Positions 16,229 through 25,664 of a stretch of 64,000 nucleotides of DNA are shown here, in pieces. The position numbers were made by a program, and so were the translations under genes. The notes beneath the pieces are model-generated. The model saw nothing but the letters and a program-made list of their open reading frames with translations. It ran no database searches and had not been told where the DNA came from. The stretch is taken from NCBI GenBank assembly GCA_934675205.1, contig CAKUPQ010000001.1, forward strand, positions 248,001 through 312,000. Direction: 5' to 3'. The number at the start of each line of letters is the position of its first letter. The first letter of the stretch is position 1. Origin of the DNA: an uncultured Flavobacteriaceae bacterium. GTDB lineage: Bacteria > Bacteroidota > Bacteroidia > Flavobacteriales > Flavobacteriaceae.

Positions 16229-18061
16229 ATGATTAGCCAATACTTTAAAAAAATATTCCGATTTGCCAAGCCGTACAAAAAGTATATGTGGCTGAATATA
16301 TTTTTCAACATTTTATATGCTTTGTTTAGTGCTTTGTCGTTTTTGACTTTGATGCCTATGCTTGATGTTTTGTTCAAAAATGAGAACAAAATAACGGAAA
16401 CTCCGAAATATGAGGGCGTTATGGAATTAGGCAGTTATCTAAAAGACTATATGGCTTATTGGATAACAAATTCGATGGAACAAAACGGAGCTTTGCAAAC
16501 GCTTATGGTGTTGATTACTATTGTCATAGGAACGTTTTTGCTTAAAAATCTGTTCAATTATTGGGCAATGTTTTTTATTACATTTTTGCGAAACGGAATC
16601 CTGAAAGACATCAGAAATGCTTTGTACAAAAAAACGGTTGAACTTCCGCTTTCTTATTTTTCGGAAAAGCGAAAAGGCGATATGATTTCGAGAATGACCT
16701 CTGATGTATTGGAAATTCAACATTCATTTTTATCAGTTTTGGAACTTTTGGTCAGAGAACCTTTGACGATTTTATTCACTATCGGAGCAATGTGCTTTAT
16801 CAGTATTGAACTAACATTATTTGTGTTTATTTTTATTCCGATTTCGGGATTTTTGATTTCGATTATCGGAAAATCCTTAAAGAAAAATTCGGACAAAGCT
16901 GCACAAGAACAAGGTTATTTTCTTTCTATTATTGACGAAACGCTTGGAGGACTCAAAGTGATTAAAGGATTTAACGGAGAAAAGAGATTTCAACAAAAAT
17001 TTGAAGATTCTACCTATCGTTTTTTCAAGCTGAACAACCGAATTCTAAACCGTCAGAATTTATCTTCCCCTATGAGTGAATTTTTGGGAATCGTAACCAT
17101 TGCTACACTTTTGGTTTATGGAGGTCAGATGGTTTTGGTGGACGGAACATTATCGGGAGCAGCTTTTATTACGTATATGGGCTTGGCTTACGGAGTTTTG
17201 ACACCTGCAAAATCTATTTCCAAAGCGTCATATTCCGTTAAAAAAGGAAATGCAGCTGCAGAACGGGTTTTGGAAATTTTAGAAACCGAAAATCCGATTA
17301 CGAGTAAGCAGGGAGCTATTAACAATACTGGTTTTAACGATAGTATTTCTATTGAAAACATTACTTTTTCGTATGAAAACGAATCGGTTTTAAAAGATTT
17401 TTCTCTGAAAGTTCCGAAAGGAAAAACAGTAGCATTGGTTGGACAATCCGGAAGTGGAAAAAGTACGATTGCTAATTTATTAACCCGTTTTTATGATGTT
17501 CAGCAAGGAAATATCAAAATTGACGGAATTGACATTAAAGATTTCAATTTGCAGAGTTTGAGAGGACTTATGGGATTGGTTACTCAAGACAGTATTTTGT
17601 TTAATGATACCATTAAAAACAATCTTTTGCTTGGAAAAGAAAATGCAACCGATGAAGAAATCATCGAAGCTCTGAAAGTTGCTAATGCCTACGAATTTGT
17701 CAAAGATTTACCGGGTGGAATCGAAACCAATATCGGAGATAGCGGAAATAAACTTTCGGGAGGGCAAAAACAAAGACTTTCGATTGCAAGAGCTGTTCTG
17801 AAAAATCCACCAATTATGATTTTGGACGAGGCAACTTCCGCTTTGGATACCGAATCCGAAAGATTGGTACAACAAGCCCTCGAAAATATGATGCAAAACC
17901 GAACTTCGGTTGTGATTGCACACCGACTTTCGACCATTCAAAAAGCAGATACGATTGTAGTCATGCAAAAAGGACAAATCGTAGAGCAAGGCACTCACGA
18001 TGAGCTTCTTGTTAAAAACGGAATGTATTCTAAATTGGTGCAAATGCAGAGTTTTGAATAG
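16229..18061 (+). CDS. ABC exporter, fused permease/ATPase (MsbA-like)
   Basis: 610 residues, the standard half-transporter size. A six-helix type I exporter domain occupies about 1-330. The ATPase domain has Walker A 'VGQSGSGKST' (about 403), the signature 'LSGGQKQR', Walker B 'IMILDEATSALD' and the H-loop 'VIAHRLST'. It probably dimerises to export lipid or another hydrophobic substrate across the inner membrane; MsbA-type lipid flipping is a guess from architecture. It starts 40 bp after the DUF3307 gene. Its first 56 bases are 87 percent identical to a non-coding relic at 61755, after the phosphohexomutase gene. Confidence 0.92.
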   Translation: MISQYFKKIFRFAKPYKKYMWLNIFFNILYALFSALSFLTLMPMLDVLFKNENKITETPKYEGVMELGSYLKDYMAYWITNSMEQNGALQTLMVLITIVIGTFLLKNLFNYWAMFFITFLRNGILKDIRNALYKKTVELPLSYFSEKRKGDMISRMTSDVLEIQHSFLSVLELLVREPLTILFTIGAMCFISIELTLFVFIFIPISGFLISIIGKSLKKNSDKAAQEQGYFLSIIDETLGGLKVIKGFNGEKRFQQKFEDSTYRFFKLNNRILNRQNLSSPMSEFLGIVTIATLLVYGGQMVLVDGTLSGAAFITYMGLAYGVLTPAKSISKASYSVKKGNAAAERVLEILETENPITSKQGAINNTGFNDSISIENITFSYENESVLKDFSLKVPKGKTVALVGQSGSGKSTIANLLTRFYDVQQGNIKIDGIDIKDFNLQSLRGLMGLVTQDSILFNDTIKNNLLLGKENATDEEIIEALKVANAYEFVKDLPGGIETNIGDSGNKLSGGQKQRLSIARAVLKNPPIMILDEATSALDTESERLVQQALENMMQNRTSVVIAHRLSTIQKADTIVVMQKGQIVEQGTHDELLVKNGMYSKLVQMQSFE

Positions 18062-18065
18062 AAAT

Positions 18066-18245
18066 ATGAAAAGAGAGTATTTTGCAATGTTGGTTATGCT
18101 AACTGCGGCTGTATTGATTATAGGAGCAGGTTATTTGTTTGGAGATGAAGTTGTTGCAGAAAAACTTCATCATTTTATTATTGTTTGGCTTGTTTTGGCT
18201 TTTTATTTAGGGCAATATTCTACAAAATTCCCAAAGGCTTTTTAA
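18066..18245 (+). CDS. Small two-helix membrane protein, hypothetical
   Basis: 59 residues from ATG 18066, 4 bp after the exporter's stop. Two hydrophobic helices (YFAMLVMLTAAVLIIGAGYLF and FIIVWLVLAFYLGQYST) flank an acidic turn (GDEVVAEKLHH). Not recognised. Placement suggests co-translation with the exporter and possibly an accessory role. The start is an ATG in AT-rich context, preceded by GAAAT. Confidence 0.6.
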   Translation: MKREYFAMLVMLTAAVLIIGAGYLFGDEVVAEKLHHFIIVWLVLAFYLGQYSTKFPKAF

Positions 18246-18254
18246 ATAATTTAG

Positions 18255-18282
18255 GTAGAGACGGATAATTATCCGTCTCTAC
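18255..18282. repeat. Perfect 28-bp palindrome, interspersed-repeat type
   Basis: GTAGAGACGGATAA is followed directly by its own complement. It fills the 42-bp gap between the convergent 59-aa gene and rodA and could act as a bidirectional terminator. The form GTAGAGACG...CGTCTCTAC is one I recognise as a recurring intergenic palindrome in unrelated bacterial genomes (from memory, not searched). Confidence 0.75.
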
Positions 18283-18287
18283 GAATA

Positions 18288-19541
18288 TTACCACTCATTA
18301 ACTTTATTAGCATCGAGCTTGATGAAAATAAAAATCAACAACGTATAAGCCCAAAGTCCTGACCCTCCGTAGGAAAATAACGGAAGCGGAATCCCTACTG
18401 TCGGGAAAATTCCCAATACCATTCCGATATTGGCAAAAAAATGGATAAACAAAATACAGACGACACCATATCCATAAACCCGACTGAATGTAGAGCGTTG
18501 CTGTTCTGCCAAAGACAGAATCCGAAACATCAGAAAAACATATAAAATAACAACCGTTACAGCTCCTAAAAAGCCCCATTCTTCTGCAAGAGTAGTAAAA
18601 ATATAATCGGTATGCTGCTCCGGCACAAAACTCCCTTTGGTTTGTGTTCCTTCCAGAAATCCTTTTCCTGTTAATCCTCCTGAACCGATTGCAATTTTTG
18701 ATTGATTGAGATTGTATCCTGCTCCTCTAATATCGATTTCTTTCCCCAAGACAATATTTATTCTGTCCCTATGGTGCGGTTGTAGTACATTTTCAAAAAT
18801 ATAATTCGACGAAAACACAAAAAGCGAAATCCCTGCAAAAACAACCAAACTCGCAATAATGTTCCGATGTACCCGTTTGGTTCTGAAATACAAAAAGGCA
18901 GTAATCAGGAAAATACTCAAAATAATTATCCATACATCAACAACCAAAGCCAAAACGAAAAGCACCAAAACCAATGCTCCGATAAACAAATACACAGAAG
19001 GCAATCCTTCCCGATATAAGGCAAAAATCAAAAACATAAACACTAATGCACTTCCCGGGTCATTCGGGAGAATCAGCAACATCGGGATTCCGATTACGGA
19101 AAGAGCCTTAATTTGTGTAGAAAAATCTTTTAAGTCAATATTTGGGTCGTCTAAAAATTTGGCCAAAGCCAAAGCTGTTGCCACTTTCGCAAATTCGGAA
19201 GGCTGTAAACTGAACGAACCTATTCCGTACCAATTGGTTTGTCCTTTTACGGTTTTTCCGAAAACAAATAATCCTGCCAGTAAAAGCAGGGCAATTATAT
19301 AAAAAAGCCCCGAATATTTTTCATATATCTTGGCATCTAAAACCAATAAAAAGAAAATTACGAAAATACTCAATGAAATAAAAATAAGCTGTCTTCCGTA
19401 TTCTGACGAGAAATCAAATTCGGTAACTCCCTCAACCGGAACAGATGCCGAAAAAATGTTTACCCAACCCATAGCCACCAAAGCCATATATAATAATACG
19501 GTTATCCAATCAATATTTGCTATGGTTGAGTAGGATTTCAT
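18288..19541 (-). CDS. rodA: Rod shape-determining protein RodA (SEDS glycosyltransferase)
   Basis: 417 residues with about ten membrane helices. The SEDS hallmarks are present: 'NWYGIGSFSLQPSEFAKVATALALAKFL' with the catalytic-loop PSEF motif, 'LILPNDPGSALVF', 'AIGSGGLTGKGFLEGTQTKGSFVPEQHTDYIFTTLAEEWGFLGA', and 'GIPLPLFSYGGSGLWAYTLLIF' near the C-terminus. It polymerises glycan strands from lipid II in the elongasome with PBP2. It is the last gene of the mre operon; its ATG overlaps the PBP2 stop (4 bp). Confidence 0.95.
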   Translation of the reverse strand: MKSYSTIANIDWITVLLYMALVAMGWVNIFSASVPVEGVTEFDFSSEYGRQLIFISLSIFVIFFLLVLDAKIYEKYSGLFYIIALLLLAGLFVFGKTVKGQTNWYGIGSFSLQPSEFAKVATALALAKFLDDPNIDLKDFSTQIKALSVIGIPMLLILPNDPGSALVFMFLIFALYREGLPSVYLFIGALVLVLFVLALVVDVWIIILSIFLITAFLYFRTKRVHRNIIASLVVFAGISLFVFSSNYIFENVLQPHHRDRINIVLGKEIDIRGAGYNLNQSKIAIGSGGLTGKGFLEGTQTKGSFVPEQHTDYIFTTLAEEWGFLGAVTVVILYVFLMFRILSLAEQQRSTFSRVYGYGVVCILFIHFFANIGMVLGIFPTVGIPLPLFSYGGSGLWAYTLLIFIFIKLDANKVNEW

Positions 19542-21481
19542 TCTTCTATGGTTTGAATTTCTTCTTCAGGGTCTTTTTTAGGTTGTTTTTTCAATCTTTC
19601 GTATTCTGCTTTTGTCATCATTCCGTTTTGGTTAATCAAAAACGGTTTCCCTGAATGAGGCTTGTCGTATTCGTGTTCCAAAGTATAGGTGTACATTCTT
19701 TCTTCCAAATCTTTTCTCGTAATCTCTCCTTTTATGTATTTTTCAATCATCAGAGAAGCAATAGGTCCTGCATATCTTCCTCCCCAATATCCGTTTTCCA
19801 CGAAAACAGCAATCACAATTTTCGGATCGTCTTTCGGAGCAAAAGCCAAAAATATCGAGTGGTCGGTAAGCTGTGTTCTCTTTCCCTCTATCTTAATAAA
19901 ATTTTCGGCTGTTCCTGTTTTTCCACAAATATCAATCCCCGAAACCTGCAATCTGCTTGCTGTTCCTCCTGTATATACTGCATATAATCCCTCGATGACA
20001 GGCTCGAAATGTTTCGGGTCAATAGTCGTCTGATGGCGGGTTACAAACTTTTTGTCAATCTCCTCTCCCTCAATCGCTTTTATGATATGAGGAGTATAAT
20101 AATGTCCTCTGTTTGCCACTGCACACATCATTGTAGCAAGCTGTATCGGAGTAGTCAGAATTTCTCCTTGTCCGATAGAGTTGGAAATGGTTGTTGTTCC
20201 TCCCCATCTTCCGTTAGGATAAACTTTGTTGTAATAATCTCCGTTCGGAATATGTCCTTTTTGCCCTGATGGCAAATCATATCCCAAATAATCTCCTAAA
20301 CCAAAACTTTTTACGTGATTGCTCCAGATATCCATTCCCTCTTTTCCCGTCTTGTATTTGTCAACAGTGCGTCTGTAAACATTGGCAAAATAGGTATTAC
20401 AGGAACTTCTCATCGCATCGTGCAGAGCAAAATGTCCCGAATCGTGGCATCTCATTCGTCTTCCTCCTCCATACGTAAAACCGTGATTACAGGTAAAACC
20501 GGTATGCTCATCAACAACACTTTCTTGTAAACCAACAAGAGCAGTAATAATTTTGAAAGTCGAACCCGGAACATATTGACCCTGAAGACTTCTGTCTATC
20601 AATGGTTTGGATATAGAATCCTGAAATAGTGCGGTAAAATTTTTAGAACGTTCTCTCCCGACCAAAATAGCAGGGTCAAAATTAGGAGCATTTACTAAAG
20701 CTAAAATTTCGCCTGTTTTCGGGTCAAGAGCTACGATTCCTCCTCTTTTGTTTATCATCAGAGATTCTCCGTATTCCTGCAAAGCCATATCAATAGTAAG
20801 GGTAATGTCTTTTCCACGAACAGCAAGAGTATCATACATTCCGTCTTTGTAAGAGCCCAGCTCCCGATTGAACTTATCTCTTTGAATACGTTTGATTCCT
20901 TTGGTTCCTTTCAGAATTTCTTCGTAGGCTTTTTCAACTCCGTTTTTTCCAATCAAATCCCCGCTTTTGTAATACGGATTTTGATCAATTTCTCTCTGAT
21001 TCACCTGTGCAATATCTCCGAATACGTTTGCTCCGTGCTTGGTCTGATAGTCTCTTAAATAACGCTTTTGGATATAAAATCCCTTAAATCTCCGCATTTG
21101 CTCCTGAAAAGTGGCAAATTCTTTTTTGTTGAGCTGTGTCAGAAAAGGCGAGGGCAACAAAGGACTATACGAAATCGCTTTCTGAAGTTGAGTCTCAAAA
21201 AATTCTTTGGAAACACTCAAAGCCTCACAAAAAGCCAAAGTATCCAAATTTTTCATCTCTCTCGGAACAAGCATTATGTCATAAGAGGGTTGGTTAGAAA
21301 CCATAAGCTCTCCGTTTCGGTCGTAGATATAACCTCTTTCGGGAAATTCGTATTTTATCTTTATCGCATTATTTTCAGCCTGTAATTTGTATTTTTCATC
21401 AATAATCTGAAGATAAAACAAACGGGCTGTTATAAGCAAAGCTGTTATAACAATCAGTAAAGGAAGAAGTCCTTTTTTCAT
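19538..21481 (-). CDS. mrdA: Penicillin-binding protein 2 (elongasome transpeptidase)
   Basis: 647 residues. One N-terminal membrane anchor (about 5-23) precedes a dimerisation/pedestal domain (ERGYIYDRNGELM...) and the transpeptidase domain: active-site Ser in 'PGSTFKIITA' (about 307), SxN motif in 'RSSCNTYFANV' and KTG in 'CGKTGTAENF'. All three penicillin-binding motifs are intact. It cross-links lateral peptidoglycan in the periplasm and pairs with RodA. It overlaps mreD upstream and rodA downstream by 4 bp each. Confidence 0.96.
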   Translation of the reverse strand: MKKGLLPLLIVITALLITARLFYLQIIDEKYKLQAENNAIKIKYEFPERGYIYDRNGELMVSNQPSYDIMLVPREMKNLDTLAFCEALSVSKEFFETQLQKAISYSPLLPSPFLTQLNKKEFATFQEQMRRFKGFYIQKRYLRDYQTKHGANVFGDIAQVNQREIDQNPYYKSGDLIGKNGVEKAYEEILKGTKGIKRIQRDKFNRELGSYKDGMYDTLAVRGKDITLTIDMALQEYGESLMINKRGGIVALDPKTGEILALVNAPNFDPAILVGRERSKNFTALFQDSISKPLIDRSLQGQYVPGSTFKIITALVGLQESVVDEHTGFTCNHGFTYGGGRRMRCHDSGHFALHDAMRSSCNTYFANVYRRTVDKYKTGKEGMDIWSNHVKSFGLGDYLGYDLPSGQKGHIPNGDYYNKVYPNGRWGGTTTISNSIGQGEILTTPIQLATMMCAVANRGHYYTPHIIKAIEGEEIDKKFVTRHQTTIDPKHFEPVIEGLYAVYTGGTASRLQVSGIDICGKTGTAENFIKIEGKRTQLTDHSIFLAFAPKDDPKIVIAVFVENGYWGGRYAGPIASLMIEKYIKGEITRKDLEERMYTYTLEHEYDKPHSGKPFLINQNGMMTKAEYERLKKQPKKDPEEEIQTIEE

Positions 21482-21984
21482 TTTTTAGAAGGTTTAAACA
21501 GATTTATTATTAAAACACTAAAGATAAATGTAAATATACTTGAAAACAAAACTTTTAACAATGCATAACCCAACAACTGAAAGCTGAAAGCCTCCAAACA
21601 GAACAAAACAAAATGGTGAATCAAAACCGAAAAGCCTATAAAAATCAATTGTTTCTTTAAAGGCGAAGTTTGTATTTTGACCGTCTGATATTCGTAACTC
21701 AATCCGAAAGAAATCCTGAATAAATTATGTCTGTAATAGGCTAATATCAAACAAGAAGTGGCATGTATTCCTCCTGAATCACTGAACATATCCAGTATTA
21801 ATCCCAAAAGAAAACTCCACAGCAAAAGTCCGTATCTATCGTTATTGGCAGGGAATAAAATGATAAAAAGAATATACGGATACGGAGTGATGTACCCGAA
21901 AATATGCATATTGTTGAACACAACTACCTGCAATAACAACAACAGAAAAAAACGTGCGGTATTTTGAAAAAAATCATTATTCAT
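21478..21984 (-). CDS. mreD: Rod shape-determining protein MreD
   Basis: 168 residues, four to five hydrophobic helices. The N-terminal 'FLLLLLQVVVFNNMHIFGYITPYPYILFIILFPAN' and 'LGLILDMFSDSGGIHATSCLILAYYRHNLFR' match Bacteroidetes MreD. It is an inner-membrane elongasome component. It overlaps mreC by 8 bp and PBP2 by 4 bp, which together with position makes the call firm although the sequence is weakly conserved. Confidence 0.88.
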   Translation of the reverse strand: MNNDFFQNTARFFLLLLLQVVVFNNMHIFGYITPYPYILFIILFPANNDRYGLLLWSFLLGLILDMFSDSGGIHATSCLILAYYRHNLFRISFGLSYEYQTVKIQTSPLKKQLIFIGFSVLIHHFVLFCLEAFSFQLLGYALLKVLFSSIFTFIFSVLIINLFKPSKK

Positions 21985-22807
21985 CGCTTTCTGTTTTTTC
22001 TTCTAATGCTTTGATTTCGTCCTTATGAAGATTCTCGACAACATAAATATAATTTATACTTGTCATATCATTAAACAGACGGATGTGCAGAGTAGAACTA
22101 TTGGTTGTGTTATCCATTAAAACTCTGTCAATCGTACCAATAGGGATATTCTCCGGAAAGGCTTTAGAACTGAATCCGGTAACAACCGTATCTCCTTTTA
22201 CGATAGATTCGATTCGGGGAATATCAATGAGTTGGACAAAACCTGTGCTTTTTCCGTCCCAGATAAGTGTCCCGAACTGATTGTTCTTTTTTAGTTTGGC
22301 AACAATCTGAAAATCAGTATTAAGAACACTCAAAACAGTTGAAAAATTATCTCCTGTATTTTCAACAATTCCAACAATTCCTTTATCGTTGATTACTCCC
22401 ATATCTCTTTTGATTCCGAGCTTTTCTCCTCCTTTTATGGTAAGGATATTCTTTTGTTTCCGAAAGGAATTTTTGATGATTTTTGAACCATAAACCACAA
22501 AATTCTTGTCCAAATCCTGCGGAACATCTGTATCGCTATTTTCTGTTAATTCCTGTACATTTAACAGAAGTTGTTTAAGCTCAAGGTTTTCTTGATAAAG
22601 CCTTTCGTTATCGGATTTTAAAGAAAAATAATCCCCAATAGAAGATGTTTTGGTATATACAACTCCTGAAACCCTGTTTGATGAGTTGACAAATTTACTT
22701 CTATGGTAATTATGATGACTTGTAGTAAGCCACAAAGAAATGCCCAACAGCAACAAAAAAAACAGTCGAACTCCGTTTTTTATAAAAAACCCGAATATCT
22801 GTTGCAT
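21977..22807 (-). CDS. mreC: Rod shape-determining protein MreC
   Basis: 276 residues. An N-terminal membrane helix (GVRLFFLLLLGISLWL) is followed by a coiled-coil (LKSDNERLYQENLELKQLLLNVQEL, about 62-90) and a two-lobed beta domain with 'LTIKGGEKLGIKRDMGVINDKGIVGIVENTGDNFSTVLSVLN' and 'VVTGFSSKAFPENIPIGTIDRV'. It is the periplasmic scaffold linking MreB/MreD to PBP2. It lies 16 bp after mreB. Confidence 0.94.
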   Translation of the reverse strand: MQQIFGFFIKNGVRLFFLLLLGISLWLTTSHHNYHRSKFVNSSNRVSGVVYTKTSSIGDYFSLKSDNERLYQENLELKQLLLNVQELTENSDTDVPQDLDKNFVVYGSKIIKNSFRKQKNILTIKGGEKLGIKRDMGVINDKGIVGIVENTGDNFSTVLSVLNTDFQIVAKLKKNNQFGTLIWDGKSTGFVQLIDIPRIESIVKGDTVVTGFSSKAFPENIPIGTIDRVLMDNTTNSSTLHIRLFNDMTSINYIYVVENLHKDEIKALEEKTESDE

Positions 22808-22823
22808 TGGCTAAAATCTTAAT

Positions 22824-23858
22824 TTATTTTATAAGAATACTCTTATATTTCTGAATGTTTTTAAGTGCCATTCCCGTTCCTCTAACAACAGCTCTCAAAG
22901 GGTCTTCCGCAATATAAACAGGTAAATCCGTTTTTTGGGAAATTCTTTTATCAAGACCACGAAGCATAGAGCCTCCTCCTGCTAAATAAATTCCGGTATT
23001 ATAAATATCCGCAGCCAGTTCGGGAGGAGTTTTTGAAAGCGTTCCCATAATAGCATCTTCGACTCTTTGGATAGATTTATCAAGAGCTTTGGCAATTTCT
23101 CTGTAAGAAATTTCCACCTGTTTTGGTTTTCCTGTCAATAAATCTCTTCCTTGAACAGACATATTATCAGGAGCAGAATCAGCATCTAAATCTTCAATGG
23201 CAGAACCTACCTCAATTTTTATTTTTTCGGCAGATGTATCTCCGATATAAAGATTGTGTTGTGTTCTCATATAAAAGATAATGTCGTTTGTGAACACATC
23301 TCCTGCAATTTTCACAGACTCGTCACATACGATTCCTCCCAAAGCAATAACCGCAATTTCAGTAGTTCCACCACCTATATCCACAATCATATTTCCTTTG
23401 GGTTGCATAATATCCAATCCTATTCCGATTGCCGCAGCCATAGGTTCATGAATCAAATAAACTTCTTTCCCGTTTACTCTTTCACACGATTCTTTTACAG
23501 CACGCATTTCTACCTCTGTAATTCCTGAAGGAATACAAACCACCATTCGCAAAGAAGGTGTATAAATTTTCTTTTTTAAGGCAGGAATACTTTTGATAAA
23601 AAGCGAAATCATCTTTTCAGAAGCATCAAAATCTGCAATAACTCCGTCTTTTAGAGGACGAATAGTTTTAATGTTTTCGTGAGTTTTTCCCTGCATCAGG
23701 TTGGCTTCCTTTCCTACTGCAATGATTTTTCCTGAAATTCTATCTCGTGCAACAATAGACGGGCTGTCAATAACCACCTTATCGTTGTGTATAATCAATG
23801 TATTTGCTGTACCGAGGTCAATAGCAATATCCTCGGTCATAAAATCAAAAAATCCCAT
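22824..23858 (-). CDS. mreB: Rod shape-determining protein MreB (bacterial actin)
   Basis: 344 residues, full length. The actin-fold nucleotide motifs are seen: phosphate 1 'DIAIDLGTANTLI' (about 10-22), connect/phosphate 2 'GNMIVDIGGGTTEIAVIALGG' (about 155-175) and the adenosine loop 'IYLAGGGSMLRGLDKRI' (about 290). MreB filaments under the inner membrane orient cell-wall synthesis. First gene of the operon mreB-mreC-mreD-mrdA-rodA. A TATATTTG box lies 50 bp upstream. Confidence 0.97.
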   Translation of the reverse strand: MGFFDFMTEDIAIDLGTANTLIIHNDKVVIDSPSIVARDRISGKIIAVGKEANLMQGKTHENIKTIRPLKDGVIADFDASEKMISLFIKSIPALKKKIYTPSLRMVVCIPSGITEVEMRAVKESCERVNGKEVYLIHEPMAAAIGIGLDIMQPKGNMIVDIGGGTTEIAVIALGGIVCDESVKIAGDVFTNDIIFYMRTQHNLYIGDTSAEKIKIEVGSAIEDLDADSAPDNMSVQGRDLLTGKPKQVEISYREIAKALDKSIQRVEDAIMGTLSKTPPELAADIYNTGIYLAGGGSMLRGLDKRISQKTDLPVYIAEDPLRAVVRGTGMALKNIQKYKSILIK

Positions 23859-23907
23859 ATTGTATAAGGATTAAAAATTAAAAAATCTATTTGTTGTTCA
23901 CAATTTA

Positions 23908-23915
23908 CAAATATA
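23908..23915 (-). promoter_or_regulatory. -7 element of the mre operon promoter
   Basis: TATATTTG on the minus strand, 50 bp before the mreB ATG. It sits in the 100-bp gap after the subtilase gene. The -33 element is not clear. Confidence 0.5.
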
Positions 23916-23958
23916 GATAAAAAATAAGAACCTGCTTAAAATTGCTTCAGATAATTCT

Positions 23959-25635
23959 TTACTTCTTAACTACTTTATAAATAGTTGCTTTCCCCTGACT
24001 ACCATCAGACAAGTCGTTTTCGGTAAGCCTTAAAAAATACACTCCCGATTGTAAATTTCCTGCCGAAATTATGGTCTGATTAGAAAAATTATTTTCCATA
24101 ACTTTTTGTCCGACAGCATTATAAAGTTCTGCTTTCACATTCATCGGATTGTTAAAGCCGGTTACGTTTATCTCATTCTCAAACGGATTCGGATAGATGT
24201 TAAAACTTGGTTTTTCGGTAATATCTGTCCTTGTTAGAGTCTGTACATAAGCAATGGCTGCTTCCATATTTGGAAGTGGTCCGATATTTCCTCCTGATCC
24301 TTGAGAAATTCCCGTAAGCTGTAAAACATCTATCATTTCAGCCGAATTCAGATATTCTCCCGTCAGAGAAAAATAATACGACTGCAAAACAGCCACACAC
24401 GATGCTACTATCGGAGTAGCCGAACTCGTTCCCGAAAATAATACATATTGCTGGTTAAAATCTCCTCCGATTGTAGAATAATATCCATAACCGGCACTCA
24501 AAACATTCTCTCCCCAACCCTGAACATTAACTCGAGAGCCATAGGTGCTGAACGACAGCTTATTATGCGAAACATTCGAAGTTCCTGCCCCTACAATGAT
24601 AGCTCCGCTATTTCCTTTGTTCATATACGAGGCATATATAGGATCATCAAGATTTTGGTCTCCGTTTCCTGCAGCTGCTACAATTATAACTCCCAAGTCA
24701 GAGGCTGCTTTGGTAAGATTCCAAATTGTCGCATTGTATTCAGCAGGGACGTAATCTCCCGAAGCCCCTGACGCTCCTCCTGTTTGCATTTCGTAAATAA
24801 CCACATCTCCCTGCTCTGAATTGTCCAAAGCGAGAGAAACTGCATAAGGACGATTATAGTTGTATTCTACTGTCCATTCCGGATAAAGAATCACTTCTTC
24901 TGCTCCATAGGCAAGACCTTTAACTCCATATCCTCCGTCATCTCCGAAAACAACTCCGAAAGTTGCTGTCCCGTGCCCCAAAAAATCGGCATAGTCGGGA
25001 GTATATAAAGTAGGGTTTATAGTATATCCGTCTGCTAATTGTATGTTAGGATTTACGTGAAATTCTTCGTGGTTTTTATTGAATTCATACTCCACATCTC
25101 GGATTCGGATTCCTTGTCCGTTAAGGTTCATATTCCACGCATACTGCATATTTACTCCCGGATTGGCGTTTATATAGGTCTGTTGAGGGACATAATTGGG
25201 AGTAACCGGAGGAATGTCATAAGGAGGTTGCACAGGTTTTGCGTCAATCAAGTCCACATACACCACTCCTTGCAATTTCTGTAAATTTTTGGATAATTTC
25301 TGCAAATCTTCATCTGTCAAATCAGAATTTATAACATCAAAAACATTTCGCAGATTTCGGATTGATTCCGAATTTCCCGAAATTCTCAAAGCTTGCTGTT
25401 CCATCTCCTGAAGTTTTTCTTCCGAAAAAACAAAAGAATATTTCAGGTCAAAATTATATTCGTCCAAAATATCCTCAAATCCTGAAATTCTTAAAGATAA
25501 TTCAGACACAGCATTATGTCTGTCAATATTTATCGAACTGTCAAAAGCTACAATCAAATTGTGTTTCCTGTCGTTTTCTTGCGAAAAAACAACCGAAAAA
25601 CAGCTTAATAAAACAAAGGAAATTATATTTTTCAT
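23959..25635 (-). CDS. S8 family serine peptidase with T9SS sorting domain
   Basis: 558 residues from ATG 25633-25635; an upstream in-frame ATG adds six residues before the signal peptide MKNIISFVLLSCFSVVFSQ. A pro-region (about 25-150) precedes the subtilisin domain: Asp in 'IRIRDVEYEFN' (the usual D-T/S-G is replaced by DVE, as in related flavobacterial members), His in 'DFLGHGTATFGVVFGDDGG', oxyanion Asn in 'IVAAAGNGDQN' and Ser in 'FSGTSSATPIVASCVAVLQ'. The C-terminal about 80 residues (FNIYPNPFENEINV... SGVYFLRL) form a type A T9SS sorting domain, so it is probably exported and cell-surface attached or released. Confidence 0.92.
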   Translation of the reverse strand: MKNIISFVLLSCFSVVFSQENDRKHNLIVAFDSSINIDRHNAVSELSLRISGFEDILDEYNFDLKYSFVFSEEKLQEMEQQALRISGNSESIRNLRNVFDVINSDLTDEDLQKLSKNLQKLQGVVYVDLIDAKPVQPPYDIPPVTPNYVPQQTYINANPGVNMQYAWNMNLNGQGIRIRDVEYEFNKNHEEFHVNPNIQLADGYTINPTLYTPDYADFLGHGTATFGVVFGDDGGYGVKGLAYGAEEVILYPEWTVEYNYNRPYAVSLALDNSEQGDVVIYEMQTGGASGASGDYVPAEYNATIWNLTKAASDLGVIIVAAAGNGDQNLDDPIYASYMNKGNSGAIIVGAGTSNVSHNKLSFSTYGSRVNVQGWGENVLSAGYGYYSTIGGDFNQQYVLFSGTSSATPIVASCVAVLQSYYFSLTGEYLNSAEMIDVLQLTGISQGSGGNIGPLPNMEAAIAYVQTLTRTDITEKPSFNIYPNPFENEINVTGFNNPMNVKAELYNAVGQKVMENNFSNQTIISAGNLQSGVYFLRLTENDLSDGSQGKATIYKVVKK

Positions 25636-25664
25636 CTTTTCCAATTTGTACAAATGTAATTTTT

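Noticed and set aside
24448-24771. Plus-strand ORF inside the subtilase gene
   Set aside because: It is a shadow of the conserved peptidase coding strand. Similar shadows lie over most genes in the window.
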